The notes below the pieces were generated by a model that saw only the letters and a list, made by a program, of their open reading frames with translations, did no database searches and was not told where the DNA came from. Shown in pieces: positions 55,544-63,851 of a stretch of DNA of 64,000 nucleotides. Both the position numbers and the translations under genes were made by a program. The stretch is from Xanthomonas codiaei (GTDB lineage Bacteria; Pseudomonadota; Gammaproteobacteria; Xanthomonadales; Xanthomonadaceae): the NCBI RefSeq assembly GCF_002939785.1, contig NZ_MDEC01000007.1, positions 62,001 to 126,000 of the forward strand, read 5' to 3'. Each line of letters starts with the position of its first letter. Position 1 is the stretch's first letter.

Positions 55544-55888
55544 ATGCCCAGTCTCATCGTCTTCATGATCGTCGGCGCGGCGATCGTCGCGTTCTGGAAT
55601 TCCTCGCGCGCCGCCGCCGAGCGTGCCGAGGTGCTGGGCCGCAATGCCTGCCGTGCCGCCGATGTGCAATGGCTGGACCAAAGCGTGCATTCCACCGGCA
55701 TCCGCCTCTGCCGCATGCCTACCGGCTGGCTCGGGTTCGAGCGAACCTTTCGCTTCGACTATTCCTACGACGGCGTGGATCGCCATAGCGGCAAGCTGGT
55801 GCTGCGCGGCGATCGACTGATCGCCTTCACCGGCCCGCAGGTGGCCAGCGTGCGCACGCTGCACCCCGAGCAACAGCGCCTGGAATGA
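55544..55888 (+). CDS. DUF3301 family protein
   Basis: 114 residues. An N-terminal hydrophobic helix (LIVFMIVGAAIVAFW) anchors it in the membrane, followed by a short soluble domain: RAAAERAEVLGRNACRAADVQWLDQSV, LCRMPTGWLGFERTFRFDYSYDG and SGKLVLRGDRLIAFTGP, all characteristic of DUF3301. Function unknown. An in-frame ATG at 55523 is an alternative start. Confidence 0.8.
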   Translation: MPSLIVFMIVGAAIVAFWNSSRAAAERAEVLGRNACRAADVQWLDQSVHSTGIRLCRMPTGWLGFERTFRFDYSYDGVDRHSGKLVLRGDRLIAFTGPQVASVRTLHPEQQRLE

Positions 55889-56105
55889 CACGGCGCAAGG
55901 TGCAATGCATGCGGCGCGGGCGCAGGTGCGCCCGACGCCGCCAAAGTGTTACTGCAAGGCGCAGCACCGGTATCGACCGGACAGATCCGCCAGGCATTCC
56001 GGCCGCTTGCCGGGCTTGGCTGCTGGCGATCGCAACGATGGGCGCAGCGAGATAGATCCGGCGCCTGGCGGATGCTGCACGTCTACGCTGTTCACTCGCC
56101 AGGCG

Positions 56106-56447
56106 TCAAACCCTGGGGGGGACCGGCTCATAGCCATTGCCCCTGCCGCTCAACCAGCGCAACTCGCGCTTGCCTTCCCGGTGCAGATGCAACTGGGCGA
56201 ACACGCACAACGGCTGCGCAAGATCGGCCGCTTTCAACATCCGCGACTTTCCGCCCACATCGATGCTGAGCAGGTGCGCTTCGTCGGGCGTATCGATGTA
56301 GCTGCGCGCGATCAGGCAGGCCACGCCATCGGTGAAGCGATAGAGGTCGTACTCGTAGTAATAGTCGTACGCGCCGGACGCATCAGGCTCGCTGCAATCG
56401 ACATGACGGGAGCGCTCCACCTGCACCGGAACGCTCCCGTCGCGCAT
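56106..56447 (-). CDS. Conserved-looking hypothetical protein downstream of sspB
   Basis: 113 residues from the ATG at 56447, 10 bp after sspB on the same strand. Tyr/Asp-rich middle (GAYDYYYEYDLYRFTDGVACLIARS), then DTPDEAHLLSIDVGGKSRML, and a Leu/His-rich end. The translation looks like a folded soluble protein and differs from shadow frames, but I recognise no family. The start codon is part of an inverted repeat (56404-56449) that could act as the sspB terminator or limit translation of this gene. Confidence 0.65.
   Translation of the reverse strand: MRDGSVPVQVERSRHVDCSEPDASGAYDYYYEYDLYRFTDGVACLIARSYIDTPDEAHLLSIDVGGKSRMLKAADLAQPLCVFAQLHLHREGKRELRWLSGRGNGYEPVPPRV
56405..56441 (-). terminator. 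Inverted repeat at the sspB/hypothetical gene junction
   Basis: GACGGGAGCG (56405-56414) and CGCTCCCGTC (56432-56441) are perfect 10-bp arms with a 17-nt loop; four further base pairs form across a small bulge and include the start codon of the downstream gene. There is no T-run, so the role (terminator or translation control) is open. Confidence 0.4.
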
Positions 56448-56457
56448 GTCGGCCGGC

Positions 56458-56898
56458 CTACTTGACCACGCGCAGATGCGGACGCTTGCCGCCACTGGGC
56501 GGCTCGTCCGGAGTCGGCGCACTCGGCGGCGGCGTGTCGGGATCCGGCGGCTCGCTGCTGGTGCCGGGGATGTCGTCCGGCAGCGCCATGCCCTGCCCGG
56601 TCTCGCGCGCATACACCGCCAGCACGGCGGCCATCGGCACCATCACCGGGTGGCTCACGCCGCCAAAGCGCGCCGTAAAGCTCACGCCTTCGTTATCGAC
56701 CTGCAGCCCGACCACGGCGCGCTCGGCGATATTCAAGACGACACGTCCATCCTTGACCGCGCTGGCTGGCACCTGCACACCGGGCAGCCCTGCGTCCACC
56801 AGGACGTGCGGCGTCATGCCGTTGTCGTTGATCCATTCGACCAAGGCCCGCAGCAGGTACGGGCGGTGGCTGGTCATGCGGGGGAAATCTTCGCTCAT
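56458..56898 (-). CDS. sspB: ClpXP adaptor SspB
   Basis: Delivers ssrA-tagged proteins to ClpXP. 146 residues. Folded domain: RPYLLRALVEWINDNGMTPHVLVDA, VVLNIAERAVVGLQVDNEGVSFTARFGGVSHPVMVPMAAVLAVYARE. A Pro/Asp-rich flexible linker (about 108-134) ends in RPHLRVVK, the LRVVK ClpX-docking tail seen in E. coli SspB. It follows sspA by 78 bp. Confidence 0.96.
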   Translation of the reverse strand: MSEDFPRMTSHRPYLLRALVEWINDNGMTPHVLVDAGLPGVQVPASAVKDGRVVLNIAERAVVGLQVDNEGVSFTARFGGVSHPVMVPMAAVLAVYARETGQGMALPDDIPGTSSEPPDPDTPPPSAPTPDEPPSGGKRPHLRVVK

Positions 56899-56976
56899 GA
56901 CGTCATTTTACCCGGACACGACCCGCAGCGGCGGCCACGCAGTCGCAACACGGTCTGTTGGCATACAGCCGTCGCA

Positions 56977-57612
56977 TCAGCCCGGCAGATCGCGCAGCTT
57001 CTTTTCCTGCTCGGTGAGGCTGCGGATGAAACCGGGATTGCGGAAGATCCGGTTGCCATAATCCTCGATCGCCTTGCCATCCTTGGGCAGGCCGATCTCC
57101 AGCGCATCCAGTCGCCAGATGATCGGCGCCATCGCGCAATCGGCCAGACTCATTTCCGGGTTGAGGAAGAACTTGCTGGCCTTGAACAGTGGCACCGATG
57201 CGGTGAGCAGTTCTTTCAGGCGCTTGCGGCCGGCTTCGGCCTGGGTCTTGTTGCCGAGCTGGATCGCCTGCACCTGCGGCACCCAATCGTGTTCGATGCG
57301 CAGCATCGCCAGACGCAGCCGCGCACGCGACAGCGGGTCGACGGGCATCAACGGCGGATGCGGGTAGCGCTCGTCCAGGTATTCGCTGACCACCGATGCG
57401 GCGTACAGCACCAGGTCGCGCTCGACCAGGGTCGGCACCGAGTGATAGGGATTGAGATCGATCAGATCTTCGGGGGGATTCTGCGGGTCGACCGGCACCA
57501 GGTCGTAGGTCACCCCTTTCGCCGCCAGGACCAGACGGACCCGGTGGCACAACACGTCATCGTTGGACGAAAACAAGGTCAAGGTATTGCGCATACGCAC
57601 ACTCGTCGCCAT
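56977..57612 (-). CDS. sspA: Stringent starvation protein A
   Basis: A GST-fold RNA-polymerase-associated protein that affects stationary-phase and virulence transcription. 211 residues. N-terminal TLFSSNDDVLCHRVRLVLAAKGV, cis-Pro block LNPYHSVPTLVERDLVLYAASVVSEYLDERYP, C-terminal MSLADCAMAPIIWRL. Glutathione-contacting residues are not conserved, as in SspA. It sits between pet genes and sspB, the standard proteobacterial order petABC-sspA-sspB. Confidence 0.95.
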   Translation of the reverse strand: MATSVRMRNTLTLFSSNDDVLCHRVRLVLAAKGVTYDLVPVDPQNPPEDLIDLNPYHSVPTLVERDLVLYAASVVSEYLDERYPHPPLMPVDPLSRARLRLAMLRIEHDWVPQVQAIQLGNKTQAEAGRKRLKELLTASVPLFKASKFFLNPEMSLADCAMAPIIWRLDALEIGLPKDGKAIEDYGNRIFRNPGFIRSLTEQEKKLRDLPG

Positions 57613-58040
57613 TCAAGGCTCTCCGACGACCGGAATCCGCCGGCCGCATCGGCGCGGCCGGCCCAACGCCGACCATCACCACGGTCTATCGAGTGTGCAA
57701 TCACGTCACGCAAAAGCCAAGAGTGATAGGGCCGATTACTACTTGAGCAGCAGAGGATGTCGCGGGTCGGTCAGCACTGGAAGCATTGCCTGACATGTTG
57801 ACGCGCGGCAGCCTTTGTGCAGACGGGCTCGATGTCCGCGGCGACGGGCCGCGAGTATCGGCATGACTGCAAGCGGTCTCGAATCCACAACGCGGGATGC
57901 CACCCGACGCGATCCAGGCCGGTAGAGCGGCAGGCCACCGCACACGCCGAGAGCGCTAGCTTGCACGTGCCGTGCTCCTTGCGTGCCGCCCCCCCACCCC
58001 TCTCCCGCAGAGAGAGAGGCTCCAGGGTCTGACGGCCCGA
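57613..58040. other. Intergenic region between petC and sspA
   Basis: 428 bp without a gene. Near 58001-58022, C- and T-rich CCCCTCTCCCGC followed by AGAGAGAGAGG can form a hairpin on the petC transcript and may terminate it. The sspA side includes an AT-richer stretch (57690-57750), likely the sspA promoter region, but no clear hexamers. Confidence 0.45.
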
Positions 58041-58799
58041 TCAGTGCACGTCCTTCCAGTATTCCTTCTTCAGCAGGTAGGCAATGAAGGTGAGGAAGGC
58101 CAGGAACAGGACCACCCACACGCCCATGCTTTGCCGCTTCAACGCAGCCGGTTCGCCGGCATACTCGAGGAAGTTGGCGATATCGCGCACGGTCTGGTCG
58201 AACTCCACCGCTGTCTGGCGCCCGGGCTGCCCCAGCTTCAGCGCTTCCACCGGTTTTTCGCCAGTCGCCTTGTCGGCCGGGCCGAACTGCGCCTGCTGCA
58301 GGCCTTGCAGCTCCCACAGCGGGTTGGGCATCGATGCGTTCGGGAACAGCTGGTTGTTCCAGCCCAGCGGGCGGGTCTGATCCAGATAGAACGACTTGAG
58401 GTAGGTGTAGACCCAGTCGGTGCCGCGCACACGTGCGATCAGGGTCAGGTCCGGCGGCGCCTTGCCGAACCACTTGGTCGCCGCATCGTGCGGCATGGTG
58501 CCTTCGATGTGCTCGCCGATCTTGGCGCCGGTGAAGTTGAGGTTGGTCATGACCTCCGCTTCGCTCAGACCCAGGTCGCTGGCCATGCGCGAATAGCGCA
58601 GGTATTTCAACGAATGGCAGCCGGAGCAGTAGTTCATGAACAACTGCGCGCCGCGCTGCAGCGATGCGCGGTCGCCCAGGTCGTTGCCCGCCGGCTGCAC
58701 CTTCCCGCCCCCGGCCGCAATCGCTCCGGCGGCCAGGGTCAGGCCACACAGCAGCGCAGCCACGCGCGACTTCCATGACGTCACGTTGGGATTAGTCAT
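58041..58799 (-). CDS. petC: Cytochrome c1 of the bc1 complex
   Basis: 252 residues. N-terminal signal, heme site CSGCH (Cys58, Cys61, His62) in MNYCSGCHSLKYLRYSR, a distal part with the axial Met region (NASMPNPLWEL), and a C-terminal TM anchor (GVWVVLFLAFLTFIAYLL) with a basic tail KKEYWKDVH. Exposed to the periplasm; passes electrons from the Rieske protein to soluble cytochromes. Its start overlaps petB by 8 bp. Confidence 0.96.
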   Translation of the reverse strand: MTNPNVTSWKSRVAALLCGLTLAAGAIAAGGGKVQPAGNDLGDRASLQRGAQLFMNYCSGCHSLKYLRYSRMASDLGLSEAEVMTNLNFTGAKIGEHIEGTMPHDAATKWFGKAPPDLTLIARVRGTDWVYTYLKSFYLDQTRPLGWNNQLFPNASMPNPLWELQGLQQAQFGPADKATGEKPVEALKLGQPGRQTAVEFDQTVRDIANFLEYAGEPAALKRQSMGVWVVLFLAFLTFIAYLLKKEYWKDVH

Positions 58800-60051
58800 G
58801 GGTGGTCACCCGCTCCGGTACCGGCTTGGTCTTGTCCAGCCGTGTCCACACCGGCATGGTGATGAAGAAGGCGAAATACAGGAAGGTCAGCACCCGCCCG
58901 ACATAGGTCTCGTGCGCGTCGGTGCCGGGGCCGGAACCGATCACCCCCAGCCACACGAAGCACACCACCAGCACACCCAACGCCGTCTTCGAGATCCAGC
59001 CGCGATACCGCACCGACCGCACCTTGGCGCGATCCAGCCACGGCACCAGGAACAGGATGGCGATGGCCGCGAACATCACCAGCACGCCACCGAGCTTGTC
59101 CGGCACCACGCGCAACATCGCGTAGTACGGCGTGTAGTACCACACCGGTTTGATGTGCTCCGGCGTCACCAGGCGGTTGGCCTCGGTGAAGTTGTCATGC
59201 TCCAGGAACAGGCCACCGAAGGCCGGCGCGAAGAAGATGATGAAGGCCGCGATCACCAGCAGGAAGCCGACACCCACCAGATCCTTCACCGTGTAGTACG
59301 GATGGAACGGAATGCCGTCAGCCGGCTTGTATGCATCCCAGCGGTTGCCCTTGGGCCCCTTCTTGATGTCCACGCCATCGGGGTTGTTGGAGCCCACCTC
59401 GTGCAGCGCGCCGATGTGCAGCACGATCAGCAGCAACAGCACCAGCGGCAAGGCGATCACGTGCAGGGCGAAGAAGCGGTTCAGCGTGGCATCGCCGGGC
59501 AGGTAGTCGCCCATGATCCACTCGGTCAGCCCGTTGCCGATCACCGGAATGGCGCCGAACAGCGAGATGATGACCTTCGCGCCCCAGAACGACATCTGCC
59601 CCCACGGCAGCACATAGCCCATGAAGGCTTCGGCCATCAGCACCAGGTAGATCAGCATGCCCAGGATCCACACCAGCTCGCGCGGCTTCTGGTAGCTGCC
59701 GTACATCAGGCCGCGGAACATGTGCAGATACACCACGATGAAGAACAGCGAGGCGCCGGTGCTGTGCATGTAGCGGATCAGCCAGCCCCACTCCACGTCG
59801 CGCATGATGTACTCGATCGAGGCGAATGCATCGGCGGCGCTGGTCTTGTAGTGCATCGTCAGGAAGATGCCGGTGACGATCTGGTTGACCAGCACCACGA
59901 TGGCCAGCGAGCCGAAGTAGTACCAGATGTTGAAGTTCTTCGGCGCGTAGTACTCGCTGACATGCTTGCGGTACATGGGCATCAGCCCGGGCGCGCGCTC
60001 GTTGAGCCACTCGGACACACCGTTGGCGGTACGGACCAGGATATTGCTCAT
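58792..60051 (-). CDS. petB: Cytochrome b of the bc1 complex
   Basis: 419 residues, eight or nine TM helices. Conserved elements: WYYFGSLAIVVLVNQIVTGIFLTMHY, heme-ligand histidines on helices B and D (including YMHSTGASLFF, YLHMFRG and FALHVIALPL, VLHIGALHEVG), the Qo-site GYVLPWGQMSFWGA, and PEHIKPVWYYTPYYAMLR (the PEWY motif appears as PEHI). Oxidises ubiquinol. The petA stop and the petB start share one base (TGATG), and petC overlaps its end. Confidence 0.97.
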   Translation of the reverse strand: MSNILVRTANGVSEWLNERAPGLMPMYRKHVSEYYAPKNFNIWYYFGSLAIVVLVNQIVTGIFLTMHYKTSAADAFASIEYIMRDVEWGWLIRYMHSTGASLFFIVVYLHMFRGLMYGSYQKPRELVWILGMLIYLVLMAEAFMGYVLPWGQMSFWGAKVIISLFGAIPVIGNGLTEWIMGDYLPGDATLNRFFALHVIALPLVLLLLIVLHIGALHEVGSNNPDGVDIKKGPKGNRWDAYKPADGIPFHPYYTVKDLVGVGFLLVIAAFIIFFAPAFGGLFLEHDNFTEANRLVTPEHIKPVWYYTPYYAMLRVVPDKLGGVLVMFAAIAILFLVPWLDRAKVRSVRYRGWISKTALGVLVVCFVWLGVIGSGPGTDAHETYVGRVLTFLYFAFFITMPVWTRLDKTKPVPERVTTHD

Positions 60052-60695
60052 CACGCAGCCCCCGTGCTGTTGGCCGACTTGCCGGCAGCGTCCGGATCGA
60101 CGCCGATCACCAGGGTGTTGTCGTCGACATAATGGTGTGGGGGCACCAGCAGGTTGATCGGTGCGGGCACGCCGTCGAAGACGCGGCCGGACATGTCGAA
60201 GCGCGACTTGTGGCAGGGGCAGAAATAGCCGCCCTTCCACTGCGGGTCGTAGGGCTCGGGCCGGATCTCGGCCACCATTTCCGGCGAGCAACCCAGATGT
60301 GTGCACAGCCCGACCAGCACCGAGATGTCGGACTTGATCGAGCGGTACTCGGGGTTCTTCAGCACGTACTCGGGCTGTTGATCCTTGTTCTCGGACTTGG
60401 GGTCCTTGAGCCGATCGTCCAGCGTGGGCAATGCATCGAGCATCGCCTTGGAGCGCTTGACGATCCAGATGGGCTGGCCGCGCCATTCCAGGACCAGGCG
60501 CTGCCCTTCCTGCAAGGCGCTGATGTCGGCGGTCACCGGTGCGCCGGCCAGTTTGGCCCGTGCACTGGGATTCCACGACTTCACGAACGGAACTGCAACA
60601 AATCCTGCTCCGACCGCACCGACCACGGCCGTTGTCGCGGTCAGAAACCGACGACGCCCGGTATCGGCAGGTGCGTTAACCCCATCGTTGGCCAT
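60051..60695 (-). CDS. petA: Rieske iron-sulfur subunit of the bc1 complex
   Basis: 214 residues. Twin-arginine signal (RRRFLTATTAVVGAVGAGF) that stays as an anchor. The 2Fe-2S ligands are in CTHLGC (Cys131, His133) and CPCHKS (Cys159, His162), with Cys136 and Cys161 forming the disulfide. First gene of petABC. A promoter is predicted about 80 nt upstream. Confidence 0.97.
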   Translation of the reverse strand: MANDGVNAPADTGRRRFLTATTAVVGAVGAGFVAVPFVKSWNPSARAKLAGAPVTADISALQEGQRLVLEWRGQPIWIVKRSKAMLDALPTLDDRLKDPKSENKDQQPEYVLKNPEYRSIKSDISVLVGLCTHLGCSPEMVAEIRPEPYDPQWKGGYFCPCHKSRFDMSGRVFDGVPAPINLLVPPHHYVDDNTLVIGVDPDAAGKSANSTGAA

Positions 60696-61061
60696 CCGGC
60701 TCTCCGATCTTGATTAGGTAGCGTGAGGCTGCCAACGGCTGGCGGGGGGTCCAGCCGCGATGAATCGACCGCAGTGTAGCGGAACGCTTAATGCACAGAC
60801 AATGCAATGTACGCAGTCGGAGCCATGCGATGCAATGGCCGCTGTGCAAGGCCGTTGTTCGTCGTGCATGCGCGACCTGAGGCCTACCTGCATGGCTGTG
60901 ACGCAGTGCGCGGCGCCGGCGCGTTGCGATAGCGGACATGACGCGGCGCTGGATCGGCCTGCGCATGCCACAGCGGCGATCGTCCGGGGCGCTCGCTGCA
61001 TCGGATTGATGATCACGGCCGGTCATGCGACGCGTAACGGGCACACAGCCCCGCAGGCGAC
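60696..61061. other. Intergenic region upstream of petA
   Basis: 366 bp holding the petABC promoter and, toward 61061, the end of the lytic transglycosylase gene, which reads the same way into it. No gene or clear terminator seen. Confidence 0.5.
60773..60802 (-). promoter_or_regulatory. Putative petABC promoter
   Basis: Minus strand TTGTCT (60802-60797), an 18-bp spacer, TACACT (60778-60773). The leader to the petA ATG would be about 70 nt. Confidence 0.5.
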
Positions 61062-62045
61062 TCAGTTGGCGGTGGCGGTCTGTCCGCGATAGCGGCCGGC
61101 CAGCAGGCCGACGCGTTGCACGTAGCGCTGGGTTTCGCTGTACGGCGGCACGCCACCGTAGCGATCCACCGCACCTTCGCCGGCGTTGTAACCTGCCGCG
61201 GCCAGGGTCAGGTCGCCATTGAAGCGTTTCAGCAACCACGACAGATATTGCACGCCGCCGCGAATATTTTGCGATGCATCATAGGCATCGCTGACCCCGA
61301 AGCGCCGCGCGGTCCCCGGCATCAACTGCATCAGCCCCTGCGCGCCGGCGCGGCTGAGCGCCAGCGGGTTGTAGGCGGACTCGGCATGGATGATAGCGCG
61401 CACGATCGCCTCTTCCACGCCGAACTCGCGTGCCGCCGAAGCGATCTCCTGCTGGTAGGCGGCGGTGTTGAGCCGGATCGCGCCGAAGTTGACGCCCGGC
61501 TTGGCACCGCAGGCGTAGCAGGTCTCGATGAAACTGTAGTGGATGGTGCGCAAGCCCTCGATGCTGGCGACCTGGCGTGGGCGAGCGCTGGTGTAATGGC
61601 GCACGCCGTCCTTCATGTATGAGTAGACCTGCCCGCTGACCACCCGGCGCGGGTTGACCGCCGCCGCCGGCGTGGCGGTGGGCACGATGGAATTGGCGCT
61701 CTCGGTAGCCGGCAAGGCGCGCTGCACCGACGGCGCAGCGGTCTCGGCCGTGCGCCGCGGCTGGCTGATGATGGTGGCAGGCGCGCCATTGTCGATATTG
61801 GCGACCGGACGGGCCGCCGCCGCCGACAGCGCAGGCGCCGGACCCACCGGCGTAGCGTGCGCTCGCCGGGCCGACCGATCGGGCGTGTAGCTGCTGATGA
61901 CGCTGCAGGTGGCACCGCTCTGGCGCTTGCTGAGATAGCTGGTGATGCCGTCGCCGCCGACGCACTTGTACAGCGTGCCGGCGCTGGCCGGCGCAGCCGA
62001 CAACGTGACAAGCAACAGCCCCAGCGCTCTTGACATCCCCTTCAT
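61062..62045 (-). CDS. Lytic transglycosylase (SLT domain) with DUF4124-like N-terminus
   Basis: 327 residues from the ATG at 62045. Signal peptide (ALGLLLVTLSAAPASAG), then a small Cys-containing region (TLYKCVGGDGITSYLSKRQSGATC) like DUF4124, a Pro/Ala-rich linker, and the SLT domain from about residue 195: IVRAIIHAESAYNPLALSRAGAQGLMQLMP with catalytic Glu, NIRGGVQYLSWLLKRF, and LTLAAAGYNAGEGAV. Cleaves peptidoglycan in the periplasm. Also TCYACGAKPGVNFG before the domain, with two extra Cys. The start could also be the ATG at 62036. Confidence 0.9.
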   Translation of the reverse strand: MKGMSRALGLLLVTLSAAPASAGTLYKCVGGDGITSYLSKRQSGATCSVISSYTPDRSARRAHATPVGPAPALSAAAARPVANIDNGAPATIISQPRRTAETAAPSVQRALPATESANSIVPTATPAAAVNPRRVVSGQVYSYMKDGVRHYTSARPRQVASIEGLRTIHYSFIETCYACGAKPGVNFGAIRLNTAAYQQEIASAAREFGVEEAIVRAIIHAESAYNPLALSRAGAQGLMQLMPGTARRFGVSDAYDASQNIRGGVQYLSWLLKRFNGDLTLAAAGYNAGEGAVDRYGGVPPYSETQRYVQRVGLLAGRYRGQTATAN

Positions 62046-62094
62046 GCGGCGGAGTGTCCCAGCTTGCCCGGGGCTTGCCAAGAGGCCGCGCCAC

Positions 62095-63060
62095 TCAGGC
62101 CGACGGCCGATCCAGTCGCGCCCGCAAGCTGTCCAGGGCCGCCAGCAGTGGCGTGCGCATCTCGGGCGGCTCGACCGCCTCGAAGGGAATCTCCAGCGTC
62201 AGCAGGTTGGCCGCCAGCGTCGGCATGCTCGGGGCGCCCAGCCCAAGCCAGCAGTGCCCCGCCCCGTCGGCTTCCAGTGCACCCAGCCACGGCGGGATCT
62301 GCGCGGCCAGCGTGTCCAGCGACCCGGGCAGGCGAACCCGTACCCGGCAGGGGAACGGCGCCTCGCCGATGGCCTTGCGCAGCAGCTGCAGTGGCGCGTC
62401 CGGCAGCGCGCGCGTGGCGAACTGCGCCCCGGTCGGCAGGGCCTGATCGATGCGGTCCGCGCGCAGCGTCCGCCAGTCCTGGCGTTCGCAGTCCCAGGCC
62501 AGTAGGTACCAGCGCCGCCCGTAGTTGACCAGCAGCGCCGGCTCCACGCAGCGGACGATGGCCTCGCCGCAGTGGCGCCGATAGTGCAGCCGCAGCGTGG
62601 TGCGGTCGCGGCAGGCACCGGCCAGTTGCGCCAGCACCGCTGCGTCCACCAGGGTACCGGCCTCGGCCAGCGGCATGCTGGCCATGGCCGCGTGCGCGGC
62701 ACTGGCCCGCTGGCCGCTGCGCCGCGGCAGCAGCGGGTCGAGCTTGGCCAGCACGCGGGTGGCGGCTGCGTCCATGCCACGGATGGCCGGGGCCGCCGCG
62801 CGCAGGGCAATCGCCACGGTCAGCGCCTCTTCTTCATCGAACAGCAGCGGCAGGGCGGCCGCACCCTGCCCCAGCCGGTAGCCACCCCCGCTGCCCGGCG
62901 CCGCATGCACCGGGTAGCCCAGTGCGCGCAGGCGATCGATGTCGCGGCGCAGGCTGCGCGGATGCACGCCCAGGCGCTCGGCCAGGGCAGCGCCCGGCCA
63001 GCTCCGCCCGCCTTGCAGCAGGGACAGCAGTTGCAACAGGCGGGCAGCGGTCGAGGCCAT
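62095..63060 (-). CDS. WYL-domain transcriptional regulator (YafY type)
   Basis: 321 residues from the ATG at 63060. N-terminal winged HTH: AARLLQLLSLLQGGRSWPGAALAERLGVHPRSLRRDIDRLRALGYPVHAAPGSGGGYRL. The WYL domain follows (about 130-225; GRRWYLLAWDCERQDWRTLRADRI), then a C-terminal extension. WYL regulators sense nucleotides, DNA ends or small ligands. A perfect palindrome lies 13 bp upstream and overlaps its -35, and the GST gene is divergent, so autoregulation and control of the GST are likely. TACCGT ends 6 nt before the ATG (leaderless). Confidence 0.9.
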   Translation of the reverse strand: MASTAARLLQLLSLLQGGRSWPGAALAERLGVHPRSLRRDIDRLRALGYPVHAAPGSGGGYRLGQGAAALPLLFDEEEALTVAIALRAAAPAIRGMDAAATRVLAKLDPLLPRRSGQRASAAHAAMASMPLAEAGTLVDAAVLAQLAGACRDRTTLRLHYRRHCGEAIVRCVEPALLVNYGRRWYLLAWDCERQDWRTLRADRIDQALPTGAQFATRALPDAPLQLLRKAIGEAPFPCRVRVRLPGSLDTLAAQIPPWLGALEADGAGHCWLGLGAPSMPTLAANLLTLEIPFEAVEPPEMRTPLLAALDSLRARLDRPSA

Positions 63061-63072
63061 GACGAGACGGTA

Positions 63073-63095
63073 TTGCGGACAGAAACTGTCCGCAA
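63073..63095. promoter_or_regulatory. Perfect palindromic operator between WYL regulator and GST
   Basis: TTGCGGACAG (63073-63082) and CTGTCCGCAA (63086-63095) are perfect 10-bp arms around AAA. On the minus strand TTGCGG is also a -35 hexamer, spaced 17 bp from TACCGT (63072-63067), so the site sits over the regulator's own promoter. Confidence 0.8.
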
Positions 63096-63166
63096 GCGCT
63101 CTGTAGCATCCTCCTATCAGCCACCACTGATCGACCACCCCAGACCCGCAGCCCAAGGAGATCGCA

Positions 63167-63811
63167 ATGTCGGACGACCGTCGTCACATCACCCTGTTCC
63201 ACAATCCCCGCTCACGTTCGCGCGGCGTGCTGGTGCTGCTGGAAGAACTGGGCGCCAGCTACAGCCTGCAGCGCATCGACCTGGAACAGGAGCAGCAGCG
63301 CACACCGGAGTTCCTGGCGATCAATCCGATGGGCAAGATCCCCACCATCGTCCATGGCAGCTGCGTGGTCACCGAGCAGGGAGCCATCTATCAGTACCTG
63401 GCCGAGCTGTATCCGGAAGCCGGCCTGTCGCCGGCGCCGGGCGATGCCGACCGCGGTGCGTACCTGCGCTGGCTGGCGTTCTACGGCTCGGCCTTCGAAC
63501 CGGCGATCATCGACCTTGCGCTCAAGCGCCAGGCGCCACCGCGCTCGCTCTCGCCCTATGCCGACGCCGACACCGTGCTGGCCGTGGTCCATACGCAGCT
63601 TGCGCAGGGCGACTACCTGCTGGGAGCACGCTGCAGTGCGGCCGACGTGCTCTGGGGCGGCGCCCTGGCCTGGATGACGGAATTCGGCCTGGTCGACCCG
63701 CCGGCGCCCACCCGCGCCTACATCGCCCGGATGGCCGCGCGCCCGGCGGTGGCGCGTGCCGAGGCGGTCGACGCCCCGGCCGGTGCGGACGCTGCCGGCA
63801 CAAGCGGGTAA
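63167..63811 (+). CDS. Glutathione S-transferase family protein, divergent from WYL regulator
   Basis: 214 residues, AAGGAG 7 nt before the ATG. Thioredoxin-like domain: ITLFHNPRSRSRGVLVLLEELG (Ser in NPRSRSRG is the likely catalytic residue), LAINPMGKIPTIVHGSCVVTEQGAIYQYLAELYPE with cis-Pro and glutathione contacts. A shorter than usual helical domain with CSAADVLWGGALAWMTEFG. The substrate is unknown. The stop codon TAA forms part of TAAACT, the likely -10 of miaB. Confidence 0.9.
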   Translation: MSDDRRHITLFHNPRSRSRGVLVLLEELGASYSLQRIDLEQEQQRTPEFLAINPMGKIPTIVHGSCVVTEQGAIYQYLAELYPEAGLSPAPGDADRGAYLRWLAFYGSAFEPAIIDLALKRQAPPRSLSPYADADTVLAVVHTQLAQGDYLLGARCSAADVLWGGALAWMTEFGLVDPPAPTRAYIARMAARPAVARAEAVDAPAGADAAGTSG

Positions 63812-63851
63812 ACTGCGCGGCTTCGTTCACCACCCGCCTGGAATAAGCGCC

